DNA of 41,039 nucleotides from Nitrosomonas sp. (GTDB taxonomy: Bacteria > Pseudomonadota > Gammaproteobacteria > Burkholderiales > Nitrosomonadaceae). Both the position numbers and the translations under genes were made by a program. The notes below the pieces were generated by a model, which did no database searches, was not told the origin of the DNA, and saw only the letters and a list, made by a program, of their open reading frames with translations. The stretch lies in contig JAMXAE010000006.1 in NCBI GenBank assembly GCA_024281695.1, positions 1-41,039 of the forward strand, in the 5' to 3' direction. Numbering within the stretch: position 1 is the stretch's first letter; each line of letters opens with the position of its first letter. Of this stretch, positions 1 through 7,668 are shown in pieces.

Positions 1-995
1 CTACGATTGATCAGTGAGATGACCTTATGTGCGCCCATACGTTTCGCTAATAGTGCGGACATAATATTATTCTCTTCATCATTCGTCAGCGCACAGAACA
101 TATCCATCTCGGCGATACTTTCGCTTTCTAGAAGTGCTTCGTCTGTTGCATCACCATGCAACACCAAAGCACTACTCAATTCCGCCGCCAAACGTTCGCT
201 TGCCTGATAATTGTGTTCAATAATTCTAACTTGATAATCTTTTTCCAATGTTTCAGCGAGACGTTTGCCGATTTTTCCACCCCCAGCAATCATCACACGC
301 TTAACGGGCTTATCCATATTCCGTAGCTCTCGCATCACTGCCCGAATATCTTCCATAGCAGCAATAAAAAAAACCTCATCCTCTGCTTCGATAATCGTAT
401 CGCCTTCCGGGATAATAGGTCGATCTTTGCGAAAAATTGCTGCAACACGTGTATCTACATTAGGGACATGCTTACGCAATTCCTGCAATTGCTGTCCGAC
501 AAGTGGTCCACCTGTGAGTGCACGCACCGCGACCAAGCTCACCCTTCCTGCCGCAAAATCTAGGACTTGTAAGGCTTCAGGAAACTCAATCAATCTTTCA
601 ATATACTCAGTTAGAATCTGCTCTGGAGAAATAGCGAAATCGACACAAAAATTTTCCGCTGAAAAAATTTCTGGATGTATCAAATACTCAGTCGATCGAA
701 TACGTGCAATTTTAGTAGGTATATTAAATAGAGTAGCAGCAAGCTTGCAAGCCACCAGATTGGTTTCGTCATGTTCGGTTACCGCCAGAATCATATCCGC
801 ATCTTCAGCACCGGCATTTGCTAACACGGATGGATGGGAAGCATTACCAACCACTGTGCGCAAATCCAAGCGCTCCTGCAATAGCGCCAGTCGTTTGGCA
901 TCAACATCGACAATGGTGATATCGTTAGCTTCACTCACCAGGCTTTCTGCCACCGATGAACCAACTTGACCTGCTCCAAGAATGATGATCTTCAA
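1..995 (-). CDS. trkA: Trk potassium uptake regulatory protein TrkA (3' end beyond window)
   Basis: Peripheral NAD(H)-binding subunit that gates TrkH/TrkG K+ channels at the inner membrane. Translating the minus strand from TTG 995 gives 331 open codons to the left edge, so the C-terminal part is missing (the family is about 460 residues). The start reads MKIIILGAGQVG, a Rossmann dinucleotide loop, followed by acidic ends of the next strands (TIVDVDAKR, VGNASHP). A second RCK repeat begins near residue 230 with MIAGGGKIGKRLAE. The TTG start is preceded by a modest AGG about 9 bases upstream; no ATG fits the conserved N-terminus. It points away from the IMPase gene's 5' direction only in the sense of being downstream of it on the same strand, about 50 bases away. 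Product identity is secure; the start codon is somewhat less so. Confidence 0.93.
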   Translation of the reverse strand, partial: MKIIILGAGQVGSSVAESLVSEANDITIVDVDAKRLALLQERLDLRTVVGNASHPSVLANAGAEDADMILAVTEHDETNLVACKLAATLFNIPTKIARIRSTEYLIHPEIFSAENFCVDFAISPEQILTEYIERLIEFPEALQVLDFAAGRVSLVAVRALTGGPLVGQQLQELRKHVPNVDTRVAAIFRKDRPIIPEGDTIIEAEDEVFFIAAMEDIRAVMRELRNMDKPVKRVMIAGGGKIGKRLAETLEKDYQVRIIEHNYQASERLAAELSSALVLHGDATDEALLESESIAEMDMFCALTNDEENNIMSALLAKRMGAHKVISLINR

Positions 996-1046
996 TTAAA
1001 AAACCTATTTCGTGTTAACTGATACAGTTCTACACACATAAAACTC

Positions 1047-1832
1047 CTAACGATTCTCACGCACCCAATCTCGCCACTGTGCGAACAAATGAGGATCTAA
1101 TGCTGCGATCACTGATCGTTGCCAGGGTGAACCAGCCCAATAATCATCTTGATCAAAACCACACATGTTTCCGCCTGCTTCTTCAAGAATTAGCGAACCT
1201 GCCGCATAATCCCATGGTTTTTGTCCACCATGCAGATACAAATCAAAATAGCCAGCAGCGGTATAGCACCATTCAAGAGCACAAGCGCCATAATTTCGCT
1301 GTGACGCATAGGGCGGATAGGCAGCAACTTTTGCCGCAAATTTTCTGTCCAATCGCTTCAAATCCACATTTGCCATGGCGCTCGATAACGTCGGCACATA
1401 TTTCTTGATAGGCAATGCTGTCCCATTTAGAAAAGCCCCACCTCCCTTGGTCGCATAAAACATTTCATCCGCCACTGGATTATAGATCACCCCTAGAACA
1501 CCTCTACCTTGCTCCATCAATGCCACCGAAATTGCAAAATAAGGCAGTCCATTCAAGAAATTAGAGGTGCCATCAATCGGATCAACGCTCCATAATCCAG
1601 ATTCACCTTTAACCCATTGTTCTTCCTGCTCCTGCTTTGTCATTTCCTCACCCATGATGGCAGCCGGATAAATCTTCTGTAATGCATACAATAAAGCTTT
1701 CTGTGCGGCCACATCCGCTTCTGTGAAGAAACTACCATCCGACTTAATCTGACGATCCACTTGCAAATAGCGTGGCATCACAACTTGCCGCGCGACCTCT
1801 TTAACTACTGTAATCACTTTTTCTACTAGCAC
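1047..1832 (-). CDS. Inositol monophosphatase family protein (SuhB/CysQ/HisN-like)
   Basis: Mg2+-dependent sugar- or nucleotide-phosphate phosphatase. Numbered from GTG 1832, the metal ligands are all present: GEE at 61-63, DPIDGT at 84-89 and WDYAAG at 207-212, followed by LEEAGG. Length, 261 residues, is normal for the superfamily. I chose GTG 1832 because GGAG lies 5 bases upstream and it begins just after the stop of the thioredoxin-like gene; the longer frame from GTG 1850 would overlap that gene by 16 bases and has no better ribosome site. The substrate cannot be read from sequence: inositol-1-phosphate, histidinol phosphate and 3'-phosphoadenosine 5'-phosphate enzymes share these motifs. 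It probably forms an operon with the upstream redoxin gene, possibly with trkA. Confidence 0.88.
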   Translation of the reverse strand: MLVEKVITVVKEVARQVVMPRYLQVDRQIKSDGSFFTEADVAAQKALLYALQKIYPAAIMGEEMTKQEQEEQWVKGESGLWSVDPIDGTSNFLNGLPYFAISVALMEQGRGVLGVIYNPVADEMFYATKGGGAFLNGTALPIKKYVPTLSSAMANVDLKRLDRKFAAKVAAYPPYASQRNYGACALEWCYTAAGYFDLYLHGGQKPWDYAAGSLILEEAGGNMCGFDQDDYWAGSPWQRSVIAALDPHLFAQWRDWVRENR

Positions 1833-1834
1833 TG

Positions 1835-2392
1835 TTACTCCGAACGCCACTTGATCGAGCAGCCGATACTAGGAATTTGATTGTCTGGACCCCGACCCGT
1901 TTTGGCAACCTGCAGCATGGCTTCAAACAAATCGCGCCGTACATCGGCAGGTGCGGCCTCTTTACGCGACGCATCCAGGCGTCCACGATATTGCAGTTCC
2001 AACTTATTATTGAATCCGAAAAAATCGGGTGTACACACCGCACCATATCGTTTGGCTATTTGCTGGGTTTCATCCCAGACATAAGGAAAAGGATAATTTA
2101 ATTTCTTGGCAACCAATGCCATATTCTCAAAGGAATCGTCTGGGTAATCCGCTGGGTCGTTCGACATGATGGCGATGGCATTTATACCATGCTGTTTTAA
2201 CTCATTCACATCACGAATAATCCGATCCTGTACCGCTTTCACATACGGACAATGATTGCAAATGAACATCACCAGCAATCCATTTTCGCCTTTTGCGGAG
2301 CTTAAATTATGGCGTTTCCCATCAACACCTAGCAAATCAAAATCAATCGCCTTCCAACCAAAATCACAAATTGGTGTTTCCAAACTTGCCAT
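1835..2392 (-). CDS. Thioredoxin-fold redoxin family protein
   Basis: A 185-residue single-domain protein of the AhpC/TSA-redoxin type. It carries a CxxC motif, CNHC at residues 45-48, inside the FICNHCPYVKA sequence typical of a common stand-alone thioredoxin family protein, and the cis-proline region VCTPDFFGF. Further features are IMSNDPADYPDD and a C-terminal Cys in IPSIGCSIKW, which may act as a third redox cysteine. There is no signal peptide, so it should be cytoplasmic. Its stop lies just before the phosphatase start, implying translational coupling. It is divergent from rsmE, with a 196-base region between the two starts. Family is clear; the physiological electron donor and target are not known. 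Confidence 0.88.
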   Translation of the reverse strand: MASLETPICDFGWKAIDFDLLGVDGKRHNLSSAKGENGLLVMFICNHCPYVKAVQDRIIRDVNELKQHGINAIAIMSNDPADYPDDSFENMALVAKKLNYPFPYVWDETQQIAKRYGAVCTPDFFGFNNKLELQYRGRLDASRKEAAPADVRRDLFEAMLQVAKTGRGPDNQIPSIGCSIKWRSE

Positions 2393-2588
2393 ATACTTTC
2401 TCCCTAATATCGATGGTATCTCAGAAAAATATTTTTCAGTTGAGCATGGTTATCTCAAGCTTCTACTTAGTTTTCGCCTATACAGACATAGAATACTAAC
2501 AACAGCCAGGCAATGCTGAATACTTATCGTGTTATATTATCATGAGTCCATTTACTGAAATGATAACTTGCCCGGACAAGACGCCATC

Positions 2589-3335
2589 ATGCACCCTCGC
2601 TTCCATCATCCAACAGAAATCACCATTGGGCAAGTCGTTGAGTTATCGGCCGAGAATAAACATCATGCTGCCCGCGTATTGCGACTCAAGAATGGAGATG
2701 CGATTACCTTATTCAGTGGAAGTGGCGGCGAATTTTCCGCGCATATCGTCAATATCAGTAAATCGAGCACCAGTGTTTTAATTGACGCTTATCAGGAAAT
2801 TGAATGCGAATCACCGCTTCAAATAGAGTTAGTACAAGCCATCTGTGTCAACGAAAAAATGGATTGGATCATCCAAAAAGCGGTGGAACTGGGCGTGACC
2901 CGCATACAATCCATTACAACCGACCGTAGCATCGTGCATTTGTCCGATGAGCGTTCTTCCAAGCGTCTGCAACACTGGCAGAAAATCATTATTTCGGCCT
3001 GCGAACAATGTGGCAGGAATCATTTACCGGAGATATTGCCTTTGATTACGCTGCCGGAATGGTTAAGTCAAAAGAAAACCAAGCAATCACTACATGACTT
3101 AAATTTGATACTTTCCCCAACAGCGCCGAAAAATCTAAGAAACATACCGCAGCCACCTGCCAATGCGCACATAGCACTCGCGATTGGTCCCGAAGGCGGA
3201 TTTACGCAGGACGAAGAAGTAGCTATTTTACATACCGGTTTCATTCCGGTATGTTTGGGAAAACGTACTTTGCGCACAGAAAGCGCCGCTTTAGCGGCCA
3301 TTTCCGCATTGCAAACCCTGTGGGGCGACTTCTGA
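2589..3335 (+). CDS. rsmE: 16S rRNA (uracil-1498-N3)-methyltransferase RsmE
   Basis: SPOUT-class methyltransferase that modifies U1498 in the decoding region of 16S rRNA. Signature motifs from ATG 2589 (248 residues): an N-terminal PUA-like part with HHAARVLRLKNGD, then the knotted SAM-binding region with AIGPEGGF near 199-205 and LGKRTLRTESA near 223-233. The frame is also open from TTG 2568, which adds seven residues; I prefer the ATG because family members begin M-x-R-F directly, as here (MHPRF). No strong Shine-Dalgarno is visible for either start. It lies 37 bases before argA on the same strand and is probably cotranscribed. Confidence 0.93.
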   Translation: MHPRFHHPTEITIGQVVELSAENKHHAARVLRLKNGDAITLFSGSGGEFSAHIVNISKSSTSVLIDAYQEIECESPLQIELVQAICVNEKMDWIIQKAVELGVTRIQSITTDRSIVHLSDERSSKRLQHWQKIIISACEQCGRNHLPEILPLITLPEWLSQKKTKQSLHDLNLILSPTAPKNLRNIPQPPANAHIALAIGPEGGFTQDEEVAILHTGFIPVCLGKRTLRTESAALAAISALQTLWGDF

Positions 3336-3372
3336 GTGTATAAGTAAGCAATGAATTGAATCTTGACTGACA

Positions 3373-4716
3373 ATGAATAACACCACGACTGATTTTGTTT
3401 CCTGGTTCCGCTCCGTTGCACCTTATGTCAACGCATTCAGGGGAAAAACTTTCGTCATCGGCTTTAGTGGCGAAATGGTCACCGATATAAAATTTGTTAG
3501 CTTTATTCACGATATCAATTTACTCGCCAGCCTCGGCGTCAGATTGGTACTTGTCCACGGCGCACGCCCGCAAATCCAATTACGCTTGGATGAATCGCAA
3601 TTGGAAACCCAATCAGTCATGGGCATGCGTGTTACCGACGCCGCTGCGCTACAATGTGTCAAAGAATCGGTCGGGCGCGTGCATCATGAAATTGCCGCAT
3701 TGCTCTCGATGGGGTTACCCAACTCACCGATGGCCAATGCTTCTATCCATGTATCCAGTGGAAATTTTGTCACGGCTTGCCCGTACGGTGTTATTCAGGG
3801 TATCGATTTAATGCATACCGGAAAAGTACGTAAAATTAATGCGCAAGCTATCCATGCTCGCTTGGAACAAAACGATGTCGTGCTGATCTCACCGCTGGGC
3901 TATTCACCGACCGGTGAGATCTTTAATCTCACGATGGAAAATGTGGTTACCGAAGTTGCGATTGCGCTCAGTGCCGAAAAATTGATTTTTCTTTTGGATA
4001 CTCTGGATAGCACAGCAACTTCCGCCGGCAATCCTGAAGCCCTGCCACGCGAACTCACTGTCGCAGAAAGCAAATCTTTACTCGAAAACAAAGCAGCGGC
4101 AACCAGCGATTTACTCTCCGACGAAATCCGCGCATCGCTACGCTGTGCAATCAAGGCCTGTGAAACGCATGTCACACGAACGCATCTGATCAGCCGCCAT
4201 TGCGATGGTACCATCCTGCAAGAGCTTTTCACACACGATGGCATCGGCTGGATGATCTCGCAGGAAACACTGCAATCACTGCGAAAAGCTAGGATTGAAG
4301 ATGTTGGCGGCATTCTGCAACTGATCGAACCGCTGGAAACCGAGGGTATTCTGGTGCGGCGTAATCGTGAATTGCTGGAAATTGAAATCGATCGCTTTAC
4401 GGTTTTCGAACACGACGGCATCATCCTAGGTTGCGCCGCGTTGTACCCGTTTCCTGAAGAGAACGCCTGTGAACTGGCCTGCTTAGCAATCCACCCGGAT
4501 TACCGTGACTTGGGACACGGCGAACGCCTGCTCAAGCACATCGAAAACAAAACCATCGCGCAGGATATCCACAAACTGTTCGTTCTCACCACACATGCCA
4601 CGCATTGGTTTATCGAACACGGCTTTAATCCCGCCACCCCGGCTGAATTACCCAAAGCCAAACAGAATTTATACAATTATCAGCGCCGCTCGAAAGTGTT
4701 AATCAAGCACTTATAA
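3373..4716 (+). CDS. argA: Amino-acid N-acetyltransferase (N-acetylglutamate synthase) ArgA
   Basis: First step of arginine synthesis: acetyl-CoA + L-glutamate to N-acetylglutamate. The 447-residue protein has the classical two-domain layout: an amino-acid-kinase-like domain (about 20-290; LVLVHGARPQI at 59-69, GEIFNLTMENVV near 185) that serves as the arginine-binding allosteric module, then a GNAT domain from about 304 with the acetyl-CoA loop HPDYRDLGHGERLL and the terminal FVLTTHATHWFIEHGF. Length matches bacterial ArgA (about 440). It follows rsmE closely and precedes yggX with a hairpin-rich gap. Regulation by arginine feedback is expected from the family, not seen directly. Confidence 0.95.
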   Translation: MNNTTTDFVSWFRSVAPYVNAFRGKTFVIGFSGEMVTDIKFVSFIHDINLLASLGVRLVLVHGARPQIQLRLDESQLETQSVMGMRVTDAAALQCVKESVGRVHHEIAALLSMGLPNSPMANASIHVSSGNFVTACPYGVIQGIDLMHTGKVRKINAQAIHARLEQNDVVLISPLGYSPTGEIFNLTMENVVTEVAIALSAEKLIFLLDTLDSTATSAGNPEALPRELTVAESKSLLENKAAATSDLLSDEIRASLRCAIKACETHVTRTHLISRHCDGTILQELFTHDGIGWMISQETLQSLRKARIEDVGGILQLIEPLETEGILVRRNRELLEIEIDRFTVFEHDGIILGCAALYPFPEENACELACLAIHPDYRDLGHGERLLKHIENKTIAQDIHKLFVLTTHATHWFIEHGFNPATPAELPKAKQNLYNYQRRSKVLIKHL

Positions 4717-4753
4717 TTTTTCCATAGAAAATACACTTCCGCTGTTTACTCAG

Positions 4754-4769
4754 TGAAACGAACGTTTCA
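4754..4769. repeat. Short perfect hairpin (first of three)
   Basis: TGAAACG and CGTTTCA pair around an AA loop, a 7-bp inverted repeat downstream of argA. It has no T-run, so it is a weak terminator candidate at best and could also be a protein-binding palindrome. Confidence 0.45.
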
Positions 4770-4780
4770 TAATGCCGGAC

Positions 4781-4796
4781 TTTCCTCAAAAGGAAA
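4781..4796. repeat. Short perfect hairpin (second of three)
   Basis: TTTCCT and AGGAAA pair around CAAA. It lies 12 bases after the previous hairpin and 8 bases before the next, in the same argA-yggX gap. Confidence 0.45.
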
Positions 4797-4803
4797 TTCT
4801 GAC

Positions 4804-4832
4804 CTTGTCCTTCGACAAGCTCAGCACGGGAC
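4804..4832. repeat. REP-like palindromic repeat
   Basis: CTTGTC and GACAAG pair around CTTC (4804-4819), and the right arm continues as CTCAGCACGGG. The core CTTCGACAAGCTCAG is the widely dispersed proteobacterial REP-like sequence (TGAGCTTGTCGAAGG on the other strand) often found between genes. I saw only one copy in this window, so dispersal in this genome is an inference from prior knowledge. Confidence 0.55.
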
Positions 4833-4881
4833 GCGATATGTGGTCCAGAGAATTTCCAATACTCTTTTACTGACTTGGAAC

Positions 4882-4886
4882 AAGGA
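4882..4886 (+). promoter_or_regulatory. Ribosome binding site deciding the yggX start
   Basis: AAGGA lies 6 bases before ATG 4893, favouring this start over the in-frame TTG at 4875, which contains the site within its reading frame. Confidence 0.7.
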
Positions 4887-4892
4887 TACGAA

Positions 4893-5171
4893 ATGGCAAG
4901 AATGGTGAAATGCATCAAACTAGGCCGCGAAGCCGAAGGCCTGGATTTTCAAACCTACCCCGGCGAATTGGGCAAAAGAATTTTTGAGAATGTTTCCAAG
5001 GAAGCCTGGAGTCAGTGGATCAAGCACCAAACCACGCTGGTCAACGAAAACCGCTTGAATCTCTCAGACGCCAAAGCACGAAAATACCTAGCGGAACAAA
5101 TGGAAGCGCATTTTTTTGGGGAAGGTGCGGAACAGGCGGCGGGGTATGTGCCTCCGAAAGATCAGTCATAA
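4893..5171 (+). CDS. yggX: Probable Fe(II)-trafficking protein YggX
   Basis: Small cytoplasmic protein linked to iron handling and protection of Fe-S clusters from oxidants. From ATG 4893 it is 92 residues and begins [19 protein letters not shown], the hallmark start of the family with the conserved Cys7. The body has [17 protein letters not shown], the family's central motif, and FFGEG near the C-terminus. Length agrees with the usual 90 or so. The frame extends six codons upstream to a TTG, but AAGGA sits right before the internal ATG. A 176-base gap full of small palindromes separates it from argA, so it may be transcribed on its own. Confidence 0.93.
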   Translation: MARMVKCIKLGREAEGLDFQTYPGELGKRIFENVSKEAWSQWIKHQTTLVNENRLNLSDAKARKYLAEQMEAHFFGEGAEQAAGYVPPKDQS

Positions 5172-5257
5172 GTTTTGACACCCCAAAAAATCTAGCATTT
5201 AAACTTAGCCACTTGTGAACCAGCAGCCGACCAAGACAAATCGGAACGGAACGTGCA

Positions 5258-6394
5258 TCATTCTGTTTCAACTCTGTTTACAGCTGTATCTCCCAAATCT
5301 TGAGATCTCGGTAGGCAATCGGTCAATTCTCTCAAAGCGGTAATACGAGCAGATGCGTTTGCAATTGCTTGTAATGACAAAGCAAGTCGCATAGCAACAC
5401 GCTTCATTTCTCGTGTCGATGAAGCAATTTTCTCAACAGCAGACTTAAATCCAAGAGCGCTATTGATCGTCCCTTGAGCGGCATCTACTAGTGTTCGTAC
5501 CGGCTGCAAGATCTGAGTTTCATCGTTAAGTTGTGCTGGATCTGCAACAAGTTGCTCTAAAATATACCTGAGACCTGGCTCCAATCTATCAACACTCTGT
5601 CCGTACTCACCGGCTGTAACTTGAAGCCGATTAACAGGATCTTCGAGAAGAACAGCAACCCTATTCACCAAAGCAAGTTTATCTGAAATTTTTCCACCTT
5701 TAGATTCGATCTCTTCGATCTTTTGAGTACCATCAGAAATAATTCGGGTAATTTCCTCATTAATACTAGAAGCTGTTGCCATTGCTTGAACCAATGACTG
5801 AAATGATTCCTCAGTATCAGCCAGTTTCTCAAGATAACCAGATTCCTCATAATCAGATCCAATGCCCCGCGATTCGTCGAAGTCGATTGCAACAGTAGTG
5901 CTCGCCCCCTCAAACCAGACTCGAGTTGCAGTTACTGGATCTCCTCCCATATCAAGACCAGCAGCAAGTACTTGCGACAACCTCTTGCGCGCTTCTACCA
6001 AGCCTGCTGGTGAGCGCTTGAATATAATTGTTCTAATTGCTGCAATATCAAAAGGTAGTTTATCTCGCTCTCCAAGCTGAATAGTTAACTTACCAGTTGT
6101 ATGACGTAAACCAAGCTCATACATCACATTCGGATTTGCCCCGGTCAGATCTGCAATGACAATTGGTGCATCTCGAAGATGTCTGAATACTTGCTCTGGA
6201 ATTTCGCCTGTGCGATCAATCTCATCTGCTCGAAATGCTATTACACCAAAAGCAGAACAGGCTGGTTCAATAACTTCCTCCAGAACTTGAATTCCTTCTT
6301 CGTAAACAACTCTGTTTAAAGTTCCATCTGGAGCATCACGATCACCAATGGGGCCAATCACGAATGCTTTTAAAGACGACAATGTCGTAGTCAT
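5258..6394 (-). CDS. NDT/TIR-like domain protein with helical C-terminal region (accessory)
   Basis: I do not recognise a named gene. Residues 8-107 resemble the nucleoside 2-deoxyribosyltransferase/TIR-like fold: FVIGPIG at 11-17, an acidic helix with EEVIEPA, IVIADLTGANPNVMYELG at 78-95 and RHTTGK after it. In that superfamily the Glu of the NPNVxYELG stretch (E93) is the likely glycosidase residue. From about 180 to 350 the protein is mostly helical and partly coiled-coil-like (for example TQKIEEIESKGGKISDKL), with no membrane segment or signal peptide. Length is 378 residues. It stands alone between yggX and fba, both housekeeping, and has no clear ribosome site. Relatives of this domain are proposed to sense or cleave nucleotides (NAD+, nucleosides) in biological conflict; that role is inference here. 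Confidence 0.65.
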   Translation of the reverse strand: MTTTLSSLKAFVIGPIGDRDAPDGTLNRVVYEEGIQVLEEVIEPACSAFGVIAFRADEIDRTGEIPEQVFRHLRDAPIVIADLTGANPNVMYELGLRHTTGKLTIQLGERDKLPFDIAAIRTIIFKRSPAGLVEARKRLSQVLAAGLDMGGDPVTATRVWFEGASTTVAIDFDESRGIGSDYEESGYLEKLADTEESFQSLVQAMATASSINEEITRIISDGTQKIEEIESKGGKISDKLALVNRVAVLLEDPVNRLQVTAGEYGQSVDRLEPGLRYILEQLVADPAQLNDETQILQPVRTLVDAAQGTINSALGFKSAVEKIASSTREMKRVAMRLALSLQAIANASARITALRELTDCLPRSQDLGDTAVNRVETE

Positions 6395-6411
6395 GTTGAT
6401 GACTTAATTGG

Positions 6412-6454
6412 AAACCTATGACAGGCTGCATGAAACAGCATCCATCATAGGTTT
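6412..6454. terminator. Hairpin downstream of fba
   Basis: AAACCTATGA (6412-6421) pairs perfectly with TCATAGGTTT (6445-6454), with an inner GCTG/CAGC pairing around CATGAAA. It lies after the fba stop on the minus strand and before the NDT-like gene. The U-run is poor, so it may be an mRNA-stabilising end or a weak terminator. Confidence 0.5.
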
Positions 6455-6477
6455 ATTGAGTACTTTTATACTTTGAC

Positions 6478-7542
6478 TTACTTAATAACCGCGTTCAACT
6501 CACCTTTAGCATAGCGGTTCGCCATACTTTCCAGAGAAATCGGTTTGATTTTTCCAGCCTGTCCGGCACAGCCGAAGGCTTCAAAACGCGCTTTACAAAT
6601 ATCCTTAGCAGCAGCGGTCGCTTCTTTCAGGAATTTGCGCGGATCAAAATTGCTTTTGTCTTTTTCCAGACTGCGGCGAATCGCACCGGTCATGGCTAGG
6701 CGGATATCGGTGTCGATATTGACTTTGCGCACGCCATACTTGATCCCCTGTTGGATTTCTTCAACCGGTACGCCGTAGGTTTCTTTGATATCACCGCCGT
6801 ATTGACGGATGATTTCCAACCATTCTTGCGGTACTGAGCTGGAGCCGTGCATCACCAGATGGGTATTGGGAATACGTTGATGAATCTCTTTGATACGTTG
6901 AATGGCCAGAATATCGCCCGTTGGTTTACGCGTAAATTTGTAAGCGCCGTGCGAAGTTCCAATCGCAATCGCCAAGGCATCCACACCGGTTTTACGCACA
7001 AAGTCGGCGGCCTCTTCTGGATCGGTCAGCAATTGATCATGAGACAGCACACCTTCTGCGCCATGCCCATCTTCTGCTTCTCCCATGCCGGATTCCAACG
7101 AACCCAAGCAACCCAACTCGCCTTCCACCGAAACACCCACCGAATGTGCGGTATTGACTACATCTGCCGTGACCTTGACGTTGTATTCGTAGGTGGAGGG
7201 TGTTTTGGCATCTGCTTGCAATGAGCCGTCCATCATAACGCTGGAAAAACCGCTACGGATTGCATTGACGCAAACGGATGGGGAAGCGCCATGATCCTGA
7301 TGCATGACGATCGGTATATGCGGATAGGACTCAACGGCCGCTTCAATTAAGTGACGTAAAAATGCTTCGCCGGCATATTTTCTTGCACCTGCTGAACCCT
7401 GCATGATGACCGGGCTATTACACTCATCAGCCGCCTGCATGATCGCCTGGATTTGTTCCAGATTGTTAACGTTAAAAGCAGGCAAGCCATAGCCATTTTC
7501 TGCAGCGTGATCGAGTAGTTGTCTTAATGATACAAGTGCCAT
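6478..7542 (-). CDS. fba: Fructose-bisphosphate aldolase class II, Calvin cycle type
   Basis: Zn2+-dependent aldolase that joins dihydroxyacetone phosphate with glyceraldehyde 3-phosphate, or with erythrose 4-phosphate in the Calvin cycle. Visible motifs: HQDHG at 81-85 with the catalytic Asp, [13 protein letters not shown] around 140, the Zn-binding HGAYKF region, HGSSSVP, and [11 protein letters not shown]. The 354-residue length and the long central insert ([12 protein letters not shown]) match the CbbA/Fba subtype of autotrophic proteobacteria. GAAGGAG precedes the ATG. It is the last gene of the tkt-gap-pgk-pyk-fba block, 126 bases after pyk. With no phosphoribulokinase or RuBisCO in view, a Calvin role is inferred from subtype and neighbours. 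Confidence 0.96.
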   Translation of the reverse strand: MALVSLRQLLDHAAENGYGLPAFNVNNLEQIQAIMQAADECNSPVIMQGSAGARKYAGEAFLRHLIEAAVESYPHIPIVMHQDHGASPSVCVNAIRSGFSSVMMDGSLQADAKTPSTYEYNVKVTADVVNTAHSVGVSVEGELGCLGSLESGMGEAEDGHGAEGVLSHDQLLTDPEEAADFVRKTGVDALAIAIGTSHGAYKFTRKPTGDILAIQRIKEIHQRIPNTHLVMHGSSSVPQEWLEIIRQYGGDIKETYGVPVEEIQQGIKYGVRKVNIDTDIRLAMTGAIRRSLEKDKSNFDPRKFLKEATAAAKDICKARFEAFGCAGQAGKIKPISLESMANRYAKGELNAVIK

Positions 7543-7668
7543 TTAATTCTCCTTCAAAAATTATCTTAATGTGATCCTGATTTAATACAAACGCTTGTTC
7601 TTTTAAAATCTTTGATTCTTTTCACCATCGCTATCGTTATTCCAGATCGGCATTGCATGTCCGTCAGC

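Noticed and set aside
265-969. 234-codon plus-strand open frame
   Set aside because: It is the antisense of trkA, Ser/Ala/Arg-rich, with no domain; the minus frame has clear Rossmann motifs.
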